Assembly: GCF_008033385.1 (NCBI RefSeq)
Contig: NZ_VOGY01000014.1
Span: forward strand, 41,853 to 105,852
Length of the DNA stretch: 64,000 bases
Source: Algibacter pacificus
GTDB taxonomy: Bacteria; Bacteroidota; Bacteroidia; Flavobacteriales; Flavobacteriaceae
Direction: 5' to 3'
Of this stretch, positions 48,701 to 57,184 are shown in pieces. The position numbers were made by a program, and so were the translations under genes. The notes beneath the pieces are model-generated. The model made no database searches. It saw only the letters and a list, made by a program, of their open reading frames with translations, and was not told where the DNA came from. Positions within the stretch are counted from its first letter, which is position 1. Each line of letters begins with the position of its first letter.

Positions 48701-49019
48701 AACCAATGTAGCTGTTAGAGCACTAAACCCTTTTAGACCTAAGTTTGCAATAAATTCAGACTTTGAAGCATCCACACAATTCTTACAAGACGCTAGTTAT
48801 GTAAAACTTAAAAACTTTGTAATTGGTTATACCCTAAACAATAATATTTCGAAAAAAATAGGCATAGAGCGTTTAAGAGTTTTTGCCCAAGGACAAAACT
48901 TATTCACTTTTACAGATGTTGACTATATAGATCCAGAGTTTGCTACTGGAAATGGAGGTATTGGCCTGAGTTCATCTATTAATAGAGGATTTTCTTTTGG
49001 TATTAATGCTAACTTTTAA
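45738..49019 (+). CDS. SusC/RagA-type TonB-dependent transporter with STN domain, locus 1
   Basis: 1093 residues. N-terminal signal (about 20-43), STN signalling domain (about 50-115), carboxypeptidase-like regulatory domain (ISGVVTDENGMPLLGVNILV, about 132-208), TonB-dependent plug (about 216-335; EPLIVVDGVQMPGG, VLKDAAATSIYGSRGSNGVI) and a long beta barrel ending in the F of NANF. The STN domain marks it as a transducer that speaks to FecR. With SusD it imports a large or complex substrate at the outer membrane; the substrate is unknown. Confidence 0.95.
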   Translation: MKNYFIRVPIVLKKRLFFRLMRLFIFLCCTLTFGFNSNTGFSQNIKIYIEEDQEISAIDIFELIKKETDYKFIYSTETFNHIPKIKLKKGVTTPHELLSKSLFFSNYQYELTEDKTILLKEKLAVKQERIISGVVTDENGMPLLGVNILVNRNKVNFQGTATNFDGKYEIAVKKGDLITFSYLGFVHQDIIIKDQTILNIVLKEDANQLGEVVILGYGEISKEQLTGAVTKIDTKALQTTQNVSFADALIGIIPGMLVQESFSNPDTPPSILLRGVGSINADTEPLIVVDGVQMPGGLNASAINGNDIKNISVLKDAAATSIYGSRGSNGVILVSTKRGEKNRILQVSLNTRLGFKNPDKSFTNDLMNASQKLDYEAALGFYDDEPELLEERRNSGNNINWANLLIDNEISKNHDITISGGGIKSSYYSSISYSKVDNTYGSEYERYTVNMKADFDLHRKLKLALSSNFGNVNNQDRRSVGNPFSNAFLLNPFEQVFDEFGNPNRTISVLSAFGGQPLNPLFVRENTNIESVRKNIGGSANVTFKPLSWLTLNGILGANYNAYNNTNYENVIIDGGELSSGNGNNSNYTATFTATGNKTFNKHGFNLLLGNEYNENESYSFSGRATGFESDAVQILSASTNPPTINEGKSHAGSISYFSRLNYSFNSVYNLSLSYRRDGSSKFGDNNKYANFWSIGTSWNLGKDLFEESKLINSLKLRFSTGTSGNDFIGNFTSKSLYQYRYSYNDIRMPSLSRGNNPNLTWEKNNNTNFGLDFGLINNRISGSFDYYIRITKDLLNDVPIPLTSGFDNLTSNIGDFENKGFEIALHTINVQNKDFSWASEFTFSNNKGTVISLTEDRELILRGNIAYKEGSPINALYIVDWAGVNPDTGFNQYRDADGNLIDYDTNISTGNRNEITGLKAVTNKSSIPKYHGGITNTFAYKNFDASFLVSFSGGNYVLNSGVHDLYNNVALNQHVNVLNAWKNPGDQTNVAVRALNPFRPKFAINSDFEASTQFLQDASYVKLKNFVIGYTLNNNISKKIGIERLRVFAQGQNLFTFTDVDYIDPEFATGNGGIGLSSSINRGFSFGINANF

Positions 49020-49029
49020 TTTAAAACTT

Positions 49030-50424
49030 ATGAAAACATTCACAAAATTTATATATATATGTATCATTGTTTTTGGACTTTCAAGCTGTTCAGATAACAT
49101 TTTAGATAAAGAACCTTTAGATGAAGTATCACCAGAAACATTACTTCAAACAGAAGGTGGTTTTAGAAGTGCTTTAGATGGCGTTTATGCTATTATGAAA
49201 CAAGATTTTTTAGGCTATAATTTTTGTATTTATTCTATACCTGAAGCGGTAAGTGATGATATAATTTTAGGGTCTCCTTTTGGTTTTACCTTTGACAATA
49301 CTCATAACGATTTTTATACACTTACCTATAATGCTGATTCGTTTCAATCTGAAGGGTTCTGGAAAATTTCTTATGAGGCTATAAATAATGCCAATATACT
49401 AATAAATGCAGCTAGAACAAGTAACCTTCCTAACAAAGATGTCTTTTTGGCCGAAGCTCTTGGATTAAGAGCTTTGTTGCACTATAATTTGTATCGTTTC
49501 TTTGCTCCAGCCTTTAATACAAACAGCAGTGCGCTTGCGGTGCCCTATAGATTTGAAACCGATGAACTTTTAGACATAAATCCCAGAAATACAAACCAAG
49601 AGGTTATTGATTTTGTAATAACAGATTTGTTAGAAGCTGTAAGTTTAGCAACTAACGATGTAAACTCATATAGATTGTCTAAAACTGGAATAGAAGCTTT
49701 GTTGGCTAGAGTTTACCATGAAACAAACGATTTTGAAAGTGCCATTTTTTATGCAGAAAAAGCATTAACCGATAGTAGATATACGCTTGATACCGAAGAA
49801 ATGGCATTTGAAAACCAATGGAGACAAGACGATTCTAATGAAATAATTTTTAGAATTCGATTTGGAAGTTCAGACGATGGTAGCAATGCGGCGCTACTAT
49901 CTGTACCAGTTTATTTTAGTTTTCCATATTATGTGTCTGATGATTTAATAAATCTTTACGACCAAGCAAATGATATTAGGTTTAATGCCTATTTTGAACT
50001 TGAACCATTTGGTTCTGGCGCCTTCTATCCTAAAAAGCATATAAGTGAAAGAACGGCTACGTCATCCAACCCAGGAGTAACAGATATTAAACTGGTACGT
50101 GTTCCTGAATTGTACTTAATTCTTGCTGAAGCTTATGACCATACAGGTAATCCTGAAATGGCTCTGAAAAATTTAAATATTTTAAGAAATGCCAGAGGTA
50201 TTGGAGACTATTCAGGAAGTGATTTATCTAATGAAATTTTAGATGAACGCAGACGTGAACTTGCATTTGAAGGCTTTAGGTTTACAGATTTAAAAAGGAA
50301 AGGACAAGGTTTTACAAGAGCAGATGGAAGTTCTTTGGCGCCAAAAGATGACCGCTTTGCGTTACCAATTCCTCAATTAGAAATTGACAGGTCTGGTTTA
50401 ACTCAAAATGACCCATATAAATAA
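49030..50424 (+). CDS. RagB/SusD family surface lipoprotein, locus 1
   Basis: 464 residues from the ATG at 49030; a longer frame from 48997 overlaps susC, but MKTFTKFIYICIIVFGLSSC is a clear lipoprotein signal. SusD-like N-terminal TPR region (LLQTEGGFRSALDGVYAIM) and C-terminal RagB motif (ELYLILAEAYDHTGNPEMAL; LDERRRELAFEGFRFTDLKR). It binds substrate over the SusC barrel. Gap to susC is 10 bases. Confidence 0.95.
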   Translation: MKTFTKFIYICIIVFGLSSCSDNILDKEPLDEVSPETLLQTEGGFRSALDGVYAIMKQDFLGYNFCIYSIPEAVSDDIILGSPFGFTFDNTHNDFYTLTYNADSFQSEGFWKISYEAINNANILINAARTSNLPNKDVFLAEALGLRALLHYNLYRFFAPAFNTNSSALAVPYRFETDELLDINPRNTNQEVIDFVITDLLEAVSLATNDVNSYRLSKTGIEALLARVYHETNDFESAIFYAEKALTDSRYTLDTEEMAFENQWRQDDSNEIIFRIRFGSSDDGSNAALLSVPVYFSFPYYVSDDLINLYDQANDIRFNAYFELEPFGSGAFYPKKHISERTATSSNPGVTDIKLVRVPELYLILAEAYDHTGNPEMALKNLNILRNARGIGDYSGSDLSNEILDERRRELAFEGFRFTDLKRKGQGFTRADGSSLAPKDDRFALPIPQLEIDRSGLTQNDPYK

Positions 50425-50523
50425 TCCCCTTTTTTTATTAAACAATAACTGTTTTAAAACTGTACTACTTGATTATAACCGAATTTGTAGGTAGGCCTAT
50501 TTCAGTAACCCTAAATTAAATTG

Positions 50524-50556
50524 ATGAAGGTTGTGTTATATATGCACAGCCTTCAT
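50524..50556 (+). promoter_or_regulatory. Hairpin after the susD-like gene, locus 1
   Basis: ATGAAGGTTGTG (50524-50535) pairs with CACAGCCTTCAT (50545-50556), one G-T, 9-base loop. No T run, so 3'-end stabilisation or partial termination are both possible. Confidence 0.6.
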
Positions 50557-50581
50557 TTAAACAGAATGAATAATAGATTAG

Positions 50582-51859
50582 ATGAAAAAAACAATAAAAA
50601 TATATTTATTTATCCTTTTAATTATTGGAATAAATAACTGCTACTGTCAATATCAAGGATATACAACCGATAGTGATTCGTTATTAGTTTTAAAAAATGG
50701 TTCAATAATAAGCTTAACTTCACAAGAGGGTTCTGTAAAAACAGGAACAATTGTAATTAAAGCAGATAAAATTGAAGAAATCTTTTTTACAGAAAACACA
50801 AAAGAATATGCTAACGCCAAAGTTATAGATTTAAAGGGTAAATATATATTACCTGGCTTAATAGATGCACATGTACATTTAGCAACAGTACCTAAAAAAA
50901 ACCGAATAGAAAACCAAAAGGAGGTAGAAGCGGTACTACTAAAAATGATTAACTCTGGAATTACCACGGTAAGAGATATGGCTGGAAATGCTATTATACT
51001 TTCAGATTATGCACGAGCAAGTCGCTTAGATCAAATTCCTGCTCCTTCAATTTTTTATGCTTCACAGTTTGCAGGTCCAAAATATTTTAATATGACAAGA
51101 AGACATTCAAACAATCCCGAAGATAAAAGTGATAAGCCTTGGGCGCAAACCATAACCGATTCAACAAATATAGCCTTAGCAGTGGCAAGAGCAAAAGGAT
51201 CTGGTGCTACTGGAATTAAAATTTATTCAGATTTAAGTGCTCATTTAGTTAAAAACATTGTAGAGGAAGCAAATAATCAAGGGCTACAAGCTTGGAGTCA
51301 TTCTGCTGTGTTCCCCGCATCGCCTATGCAAATAGCAAATGCAAAAGTAAACACGATGTCTCATGCTTGGGATATTATGTACGGTTTAAATGAGGATGGT
51401 GAAATTACCCGAGAAAGTTTATCAAATAAAATTGATTTTAACAGGTTGGATAGAATATTACTGTTAATGAAAAAGAACAAAGTTATTTTAGATCCAACAA
51501 ACTATATAGCAGAAAATAACAATATGAATGGAGTAGAAATTCCAAAGCGCGCTCATGAATTAGGAGTGAAGGTAGCTGTGGGAACTGATTGGCCTTATTT
51601 GTATGAACCAGAAATCCCCTTTTTTAAAGAATTAAAACTTCTTGTGGATAAATGTGGTTTTACCAATGCAGAAGCATTATATAGTGCTACAAAAATAGGA
51701 GCTGAAAGTATAGGGTTAGCAGATAGAGGTACTATAGAAAAAGGTAAAAAAGCTGATATTATTATAGTAAACAAAAACCCTTTAGACCATATAGAAAACT
51801 TAAAAGATATACACACTACTATTAAGTCTGGAATTATTTATAAAAAAGAAAAAACATGA
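50582..51859 (+). CDS. Secreted amidohydrolase (imidazolonepropionase/prolidase-like)
   Basis: 425 residues with a signal peptide (about 1-22). It has an amidohydrolase-superfamily TIM barrel with probable metal ligands H97 and H99 (LIDAHVHL), a lysine K213 (GIKIYSD) that may be carboxylated, H240 (WSHSAV), H261 (MSHAWD) and D336 (GTDWPY). It ends with the usual strand domain (GTIEKGKKADIIIVNKNPLDHI). It likely hydrolyses an amide or cyclic amide of the imported substrate; related enzymes act on dipeptides or imidazolone rings, but the actual substrate is not known. Its stop overlaps the next start by four bases (ATGA). Confidence 0.9.
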   Translation: MKKTIKIYLFILLIIGINNCYCQYQGYTTDSDSLLVLKNGSIISLTSQEGSVKTGTIVIKADKIEEIFFTENTKEYANAKVIDLKGKYILPGLIDAHVHLATVPKKNRIENQKEVEAVLLKMINSGITTVRDMAGNAIILSDYARASRLDQIPAPSIFYASQFAGPKYFNMTRRHSNNPEDKSDKPWAQTITDSTNIALAVARAKGSGATGIKIYSDLSAHLVKNIVEEANNQGLQAWSHSAVFPASPMQIANAKVNTMSHAWDIMYGLNEDGEITRESLSNKIDFNRLDRILLLMKKNKVILDPTNYIAENNNMNGVEIPKRAHELGVKVAVGTDWPYLYEPEIPFFKELKLLVDKCGFTNAEALYSATKIGAESIGLADRGTIEKGKKADIIIVNKNPLDHIENLKDIHTTIKSGIIYKKEKT

Positions 51860-52947
51860 AAAATATCATTATTTTATTATCTATTACATGTATCTTATTT
51901 ACTAGTTGTAGCCAAAATACACCTCCAACTATTATTGGTGAAATAGTAGATAACAAGAAAATAGAACAAATTGAACTTTTTGATTTAGAGAGTGAGAATA
52001 AAACAATTCTAGATTCTATTAACATAATAAATAAAACGTTTAACCATAATCTTTCTTTTAAAAATGTTAAAGTTTTAGAAGTTCAAACAAATGATTATAA
52101 GTTACCTAGACTTGTTTTCTTTTATGAGCCTGAATTGAACTATAAATTCATTATTAATGGTAATAATATGTCAATTGTAGCTCCAAATAACTCTCTACAA
52201 GCTGAATATAATAAGTTATTAAAAAGGCTAACCCCTTTAAACCAAAAGTTAACTGAGGTATCAAAAGATACGACTCTAAGTAAAGAAGACCTTAATAGGT
52301 TATCATCAAAATATTTTGAAAACCTTTTGGACATTCAAAAAGATTATATAAAAAAACATCCAAAATCTTATATTTCTTTATACTTACTTAAACATATAGT
52401 TCGCTACTTTGATGTACTAAGTTATCATGAACTTAATGCCTTTTATAAAATAGTTAATAATGAGGAAAATAAAGATAAAACAATGCTAAGCTTCATAGAA
52501 AATAAATTAAAAAGCAAAGCTGAAAACCGTATTATAGGTCAGAAAGTTCCTGAGTTTTCTTTAAAAAACCCTAACAATAAGGTGTTTACCCTTAATGATT
52601 TTAAAGGCCACTATGCGCTTATCGATTTTTGGGCAAGTTGGTGTGCACCATGTAGAGTGACTAATAAAAAAATTATCCCTCTGTATAATAAATACAAAGA
52701 AAAAGGTTTTAAAATAGTTTCTATTTCCTTCGATGATGATAAAGAAAAATGGGTAAAAGCTATTAAAGATGATCAAATTCCTTGGATACAACTTTCAGAT
52801 TTAAAAGGATTTTATAAATCTGAAATAAAGGAACTTTATAATGTTGAAAGATTACCCAGTACTTATGTTATAGATCCTGAAGGTAAAGTAGTTGATCAAT
52901 ATTTAACCCATACCGAATTAGAAGAACTTCTAGAAACAATTTATTAA
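51856..52947 (+). CDS. TlpA-like thioredoxin-fold lipoprotein 1, locus 1
   Basis: 363 residues. Lipobox LFTSC (C18). An N-terminal extension of about 220 residues (strand-rich, then helical) without a named domain precedes a thioredoxin-like domain with C263-C266 (FWASWCAPCR). The gene overlaps the amidohydrolase by four bases, so both proteins are made from one message. It is a periplasm-facing thiol reductase; its protein targets are unknown. Confidence 0.9.
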   Translation: MKNIIILLSITCILFTSCSQNTPPTIIGEIVDNKKIEQIELFDLESENKTILDSINIINKTFNHNLSFKNVKVLEVQTNDYKLPRLVFFYEPELNYKFIINGNNMSIVAPNNSLQAEYNKLLKRLTPLNQKLTEVSKDTTLSKEDLNRLSSKYFENLLDIQKDYIKKHPKSYISLYLLKHIVRYFDVLSYHELNAFYKIVNNEENKDKTMLSFIENKLKSKAENRIIGQKVPEFSLKNPNNKVFTLNDFKGHYALIDFWASWCAPCRVTNKKIIPLYNKYKEKGFKIVSISFDDDKEKWVKAIKDDQIPWIQLSDLKGFYKSEIKELYNVERLPSTYVIDPEGKVVDQYLTHTELEELLETIY

Positions 52948-52974
52948 AACTAATAGCTCGTACTAAATTTTAAA

Positions 52975-54141
52975 ATGATGAAAAATTCATTCACTATAAT
53001 ACCCCTATTAATATTTACATTAATTACAGTAAGTTCTTGTAATAACACTGAAGAAAAAGATAAGCAAATTATTAAAGGAACAATATCCGGTTTAGAAAAT
53101 AACCCTGTTGTTTTAATGGATGACAAATTTTTTCCTTTAGATACTGTGCAAGCAACCAATAACAGTTTTGTTTTTGAACATAAACTTGATATAAATAACC
53201 CTAAAATGCAAGGTGTATATTTACCACAATTAGCTAATAAACCTGGTGATTTGAAAGGTAAACGAAATAAAGCGTATTTTTTTATTGACAGTAAAAATAT
53301 TAATATTAAAGGAGAGATTTTAGATGACAACTTATTAAATGTAAAAGTTATCGGATCTCCAATTACAAAAGCGTATAAAAATCTAGAAGCCAATTTTCCT
53401 GCTAGTATTGAAATGGAAAAGTATGCAGAACGATATAGTCAAGCATTTAAACTTTACAATGATATAGAACAAAGTGAAGAAAATTTAAAAAACTTAAAGT
53501 ATTATAGTCATATAATAGATTCGTTAAACGTGGTAAAAGGACAAAATATAGTAGATGCTATAAATACTAATTCAGAAAGTATAGCGCTTTCTTATATTGC
53601 TTACAATAGATTTAAAAGAAAATCGCCTGAGTTTCTTAAAAATTTGGTAAATAAGTTCGCTCCAAGCATTAAAGATTCTCATTATATTTCTCTTTTAAAT
53701 AAACAAATAGAATTAAAAGAAAATTCCTCTATTGGTGCAATGGCTCCAGATTTTGAATTGGCAAATCATGTGAACAAAAACATAAAACTTTCAGACTTTA
53801 AAGGCGCTTATGTACTTATTGATTTTTGGGCAAGTTGGTGTGGACCATGTAAAAGGGAAATTCCTTATTTAAAACAAGCTCATGAAAAATTTAAAGACAA
53901 AGGTTTAAAAATAGTATCTGTATCTCTTGATAGTACAAAAGAAGCATGGTTAAAGTCGTTAGAAGAAGAAAATTTACCATATATAAAACTATGGGATGAA
54001 AAATTAAAAACAAAAGATCTATACCAATATCTAGGTATTCCTTGGACGGTTCTAGTTAATCCAGAAGGCAGAATAGTAAAATTAAATAAAGGGTTAAGAG
54101 GGGAAGATTTAGAGAAAACCTTAAAAAAGCTAATACAATAA
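52975..54141 (+). CDS. TlpA-like thioredoxin-fold lipoprotein 2 (DUF4369), locus 1
   Basis: 388 residues. Lipoprotein signal with SSC near residue 22. A DUF4369-like strand domain (about 35-130; IIKGTISGLENNPVVL), a helical middle, and a thioredoxin domain with C289-C292 (FWASWCGPCK). It may start at the second of two ATG codons (52978). Last gene of locus 1. Confidence 0.9.
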   Translation: MMKNSFTIIPLLIFTLITVSSCNNTEEKDKQIIKGTISGLENNPVVLMDDKFFPLDTVQATNNSFVFEHKLDINNPKMQGVYLPQLANKPGDLKGKRNKAYFFIDSKNINIKGEILDDNLLNVKVIGSPITKAYKNLEANFPASIEMEKYAERYSQAFKLYNDIEQSEENLKNLKYYSHIIDSLNVVKGQNIVDAINTNSESIALSYIAYNRFKRKSPEFLKNLVNKFAPSIKDSHYISLLNKQIELKENSSIGAMAPDFELANHVNKNIKLSDFKGAYVLIDFWASWCGPCKREIPYLKQAHEKFKDKGLKIVSVSLDSTKEAWLKSLEEENLPYIKLWDEKLKTKDLYQYLGIPWTVLVNPEGRIVKLNKGLRGEDLEKTLKKLIQ

Positions 54142-54171
54142 TAACTATAACTATTAGCTAAAAATAGAGAA

Positions 54172-54361
54172 ATGGAACATATTTATTTTATGATTTTTTT
54201 AGTTGTTTAAATTGTATATGTGTTCAAGATATTAAGGAGACCAATAAAAGCTTAAATGCAGAAATAACAATAACAACGATCCTTAATAATCTTGGTTAAA
54301 TTATAATAGTATAGAGTTAACAAAAATGAAGCATAGTTATCAAATAAAACGTGGGTTTTAG
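54172..54361 (+). pseudogene. Possible decayed small secreted-protein gene
   Basis: In the 361-base gap between the two loci. An ATG frame runs into a stop at 54208 after a seven-T run. Shifting frame at that run opens SCLNCICVQDIKETNKSLNAE to 54299, and another shift continues to 54361. The pieces resemble a lipoprotein-like start. I cannot name the parent gene, and chance remains possible. Confidence 0.25.
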
Positions 54362-54416
54362 ATAAGTACAAAATACAGCTTACTTTTTTATAGACATCAA
54401 ATACATTAATAAATAA

Positions 54417-54451
54417 AAAAATCTCAGATCAAATTCTGACCTGAGATTTTA
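54417..54451. terminator. Bidirectional terminator between the two loci
   Basis: AAAAATCTCAG pairs with CTGAGATTTT (54441-54450) across a 13-base loop; A and T runs are present on both strands between convergent genes. Confidence 0.85.
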
Positions 54452-54502
54452 AAACTTACACAGTTTATTAGGCATTACCTTATTTTTCTAAAACACAAAA
54501 AT

Positions 54503-55669
54503 TTAGTACAGGCCTATTAGAAAGTTTTCTAATTCATGTTCTGAGATATTTTTCATTATAATTTTACCAGATTTGTCTAATAAAAAGTTGCTTGGAAAGG
54601 CTTGAATACCAAATTCATTGCAAACGGCGTTGTCTATATCTAATAATTGCGTCCATGAGGTGTTTAATTTATCTAAAACACGTAACCATTTATCTCTATG
54701 GCGTTCACCATCATGAGAAACGCCAACAATTTCAAAAACGTCTTTATTAGCCTGATGTAATTCTTTAAGTTTAGGAAATTGCGCAATACATGGCGGGCAG
54801 CCACTATACCAAAAATCGACTAGTACGTATTTGCCTTTAAAATCTTCTAAAGAAACCTTGTTTCCATTTCTGTCTGGCAATATAAAGTTTGGTAGATTTC
54901 TACCTACAGTTACTTTTTTTGTTAATTCTTTATAATTATAAAGTTCTTTCCCTAACCATTTAGATTTCATAGTGTTGCCCAATAAACCATATACATATTC
55001 TAAATCTTCAACTTTAGGATTGTAGATGTAAAGTGATCTTGCAAATGCTAACGACAAATAAGAATCTGGATGTTTCATAATATAATCTAGTTTCTTAATT
55101 TCATTTATTTTTCCAATCTCAGCATATAAATTTTGTTGTTTTGTTTCTTGTTCTTGAGTCTTATCATTAAGTATGGTTAATGGTTCTGCCAATGTATATA
55201 AAGAGTCTGATGCTTGATTTAAATCTGCCCGCGATTTTCTGAAGTTTGTATATTCGTCATGAGTTACAGATCCTTTTACGTCCTTTAGAAACGGAAAGTT
55301 TGAACTCAATTTCACGCTAACTTCGCCTGGTTCTAGAAAAAATGCACCATTTGCTTTTGATTTTTTACCATAGAAGCGTACCCAACTAGGGTGTAAAATC
55401 TCTCCTTTAAAAACAACCTGTCCTTTATTAGCTTGTTGTTCTAAAGTTTTCTTTTTTCCATCCATATCTAAATATGTAACTGATAAAAGCTCGTCATCAG
55501 TACCTTCAATATGAACTAATACTTTAAAATCATGTGATTTGTTTGGTGCCTTTTCTTTGGAAACTAATTGGTTTTTTTCTTTACAATTAAGCAAAACCAA
55601 TGAAAATATTATGAGAATTAAGTTTATAACCTTAAGGTGTATTAGGGCTTTTTTTATTTCTTTTTTCAT
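54503..55669 (-). CDS. TlpA-like thioredoxin-fold lipoprotein 3 (DUF4369), locus 2
   Basis: 388 residues. Lipobox LVLLNC (C29), DUF4369-like domain (about 48-120), helical middle, thioredoxin domain with C291-PP-C294 (WYSGCPPC). The CPPC centre differs from the CAPC/CGPC of its relatives and implies a different redox potential (inference). Same length and domain order as the protein at 52975. Confidence 0.9.
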   Translation of the reverse strand: MKKEIKKALIHLKVINLILIIFSLVLLNCKEKNQLVSKEKAPNKSHDFKVLVHIEGTDDELLSVTYLDMDGKKKTLEQQANKGQVVFKGEILHPSWVRFYGKKSKANGAFFLEPGEVSVKLSSNFPFLKDVKGSVTHDEYTNFRKSRADLNQASDSLYTLAEPLTILNDKTQEQETKQQNLYAEIGKINEIKKLDYIMKHPDSYLSLAFARSLYIYNPKVEDLEYVYGLLGNTMKSKWLGKELYNYKELTKKVTVGRNLPNFILPDRNGNKVSLEDFKGKYVLVDFWYSGCPPCIAQFPKLKELHQANKDVFEIVGVSHDGERHRDKWLRVLDKLNTSWTQLLDIDNAVCNEFGIQAFPSNFLLDKSGKIIMKNISEHELENFLIGLY

Positions 55670-55777
55670 GTTTTAATTTTTATTTCTCATTATGTATTTG
55701 ATAATTTGAGCTTGCGCTGAAATTTTTGAAGTAACATAATTTTTTAGTCCTTTTTATAGGTTCTCGATTATCTGAAT

Positions 55778-57127
55778 TTATTCCTTAATGGTGCTGTAAT
55801 TTTCTTTAGGCATGGGGTGTTTAGGAAAGGGTAAGCCAGCCTCTTCTAAAAGTTTATCAATTTTTTCAGCCTCAAGATACGGTGCGTGATAAGGGCGCAA
55901 CATGTTGTAACGTACCATTCCCTTAGGATCTATTATTGCAACATGTGGAATTCCAGTAACTCCAAAATCGGGATTAAATTCTGGTTGTGTTGTAAAAGCC
56001 ACTTTCCAAGTCATATCTAAAAACTTCATAAATGATAACATTCCTTTGTATTCTATTTCTGGTTGGTCTTTAGCGGGGATTCTTTTTTTATTTTCTTTAT
56101 CTAAATGATAGCCTTGAAGACTAGTAACTCCAATAATTTCTACAGGGTATCCTTCATAACGTTCTTGGAGTTTTCTAATATTTGGAAAACTAGCAATACA
56201 CGGTGCGCACCATGTTGCCCAAAAGTCAATTAGAACCACCTTTCCTTTAAAATCAGCTAATGATTTTTCTTTTCCTTTGCTAATCCAGCTAATATCTAGT
56301 GCTGGTGCAGGATTGTTAATTAATTGTTTTTTTGCGTATGCTCCGGTTAAATATGCTCTACGTTTATTAAGATATGAAGGCCTACTAATGTTTAAAGTGT
56401 TAAAAGCTCTATCTATAGCCGCTACAGATTTAGTTCTAATAACTTCTAACTTTTCTTTAGATAAGCCAACCTCATCATTTGAAGCAACTTTGAACGGTGC
56501 AAAAATAGAATTCACGGCGGGTACAGACATAGGAAGGTCGAGTAGTGGTATAATATCGTCCATTAATTTAGAATCACCTATTGCTTTTAAATTTAAAAAC
56601 TGTAGTCTGCCAAAAGCAGTTGATGCCGAGTTTTCATTTAAAAGTAATAATTCTCCAATAGCAGGGTGATGTACCAATTCTTTATAAGCTGTTATCCATT
56701 TTAAATTTTGATCATAATCTTTAGTGTTGCCATTTTCAGCAATTGGAAAATTTACAACCTTTATAGCTGCAGCTTTTGCACCTTCAAGGTTATTTGATGC
56801 TGACAGCTTGTCTAGAGCAGGGTATATAGCTTTACGTAATTCATTGTTTTTATATAGCAGTCCTTTAGGTTGAAAAAAAGCATTTATTTGAGTTAAGCTA
56901 AGTTTGTCAAAGTCGAAGTTTTTAGATACTTCGTTTATTATTTTAGCAGATTGAACATTTTTAATACTATCAGGATTTTTTGATGTAGTTATAACTAATA
57001 AATCTGATTGTAATTGAGTAAGTTGTTCATTGGTTGGGGCAGGTTTTGTTTTTTCTAGACAACTTGTTAAAGTAAAAAATATTACTAGTAAAAACACAAA
57101 ACCTTTGTATGGGTGTTTATTCTTCAT
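55778..57127 (-). CDS. TlpA-like thioredoxin-fold lipoprotein 4, locus 2
   Basis: 449 residues. Lipobox TLTSC (C23), a long helical N-terminal region (about 30-270) without a named domain, thioredoxin domain with C307-AP-C310 (FWATWCAPC), and a C-terminal extension after the cis-Pro region (GVTGIPHVAIID). It is between the susD-like gene and TlpA-like gene 3. Confidence 0.88.
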   Translation of the reverse strand: MKNKHPYKGFVFLLVIFFTLTSCLEKTKPAPTNEQLTQLQSDLLVITTSKNPDSIKNVQSAKIINEVSKNFDFDKLSLTQINAFFQPKGLLYKNNELRKAIYPALDKLSASNNLEGAKAAAIKVVNFPIAENGNTKDYDQNLKWITAYKELVHHPAIGELLLLNENSASTAFGRLQFLNLKAIGDSKLMDDIIPLLDLPMSVPAVNSIFAPFKVASNDEVGLSKEKLEVIRTKSVAAIDRAFNTLNISRPSYLNKRRAYLTGAYAKKQLINNPAPALDISWISKGKEKSLADFKGKVVLIDFWATWCAPCIASFPNIRKLQERYEGYPVEIIGVTSLQGYHLDKENKKRIPAKDQPEIEYKGMLSFMKFLDMTWKVAFTTQPEFNPDFGVTGIPHVAIIDPKGMVRYNMLRPYHAPYLEAEKIDKLLEEAGLPFPKHPMPKENYSTIKE

Positions 57128-57149
57128 AATTAAATTTTTGAGATTATAG

Positions 57150-57174
57150 TTAGACAGGCAGTACCTGTCTAACT
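57150..57174 (-). promoter_or_regulatory. Hairpin after the susD-like gene, locus 2
   Basis: Perfect 10-bp palindrome GTTAGACAGG/CCTGTCTAAC (57150-57159, 57165-57174) with a 5-base loop, in the 57-base gap between the susD-like and TlpA genes. Same location as the hairpin at 50524 in locus 1. Confidence 0.65.
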
Positions 57175-57184
57175 TTTAAATTGA

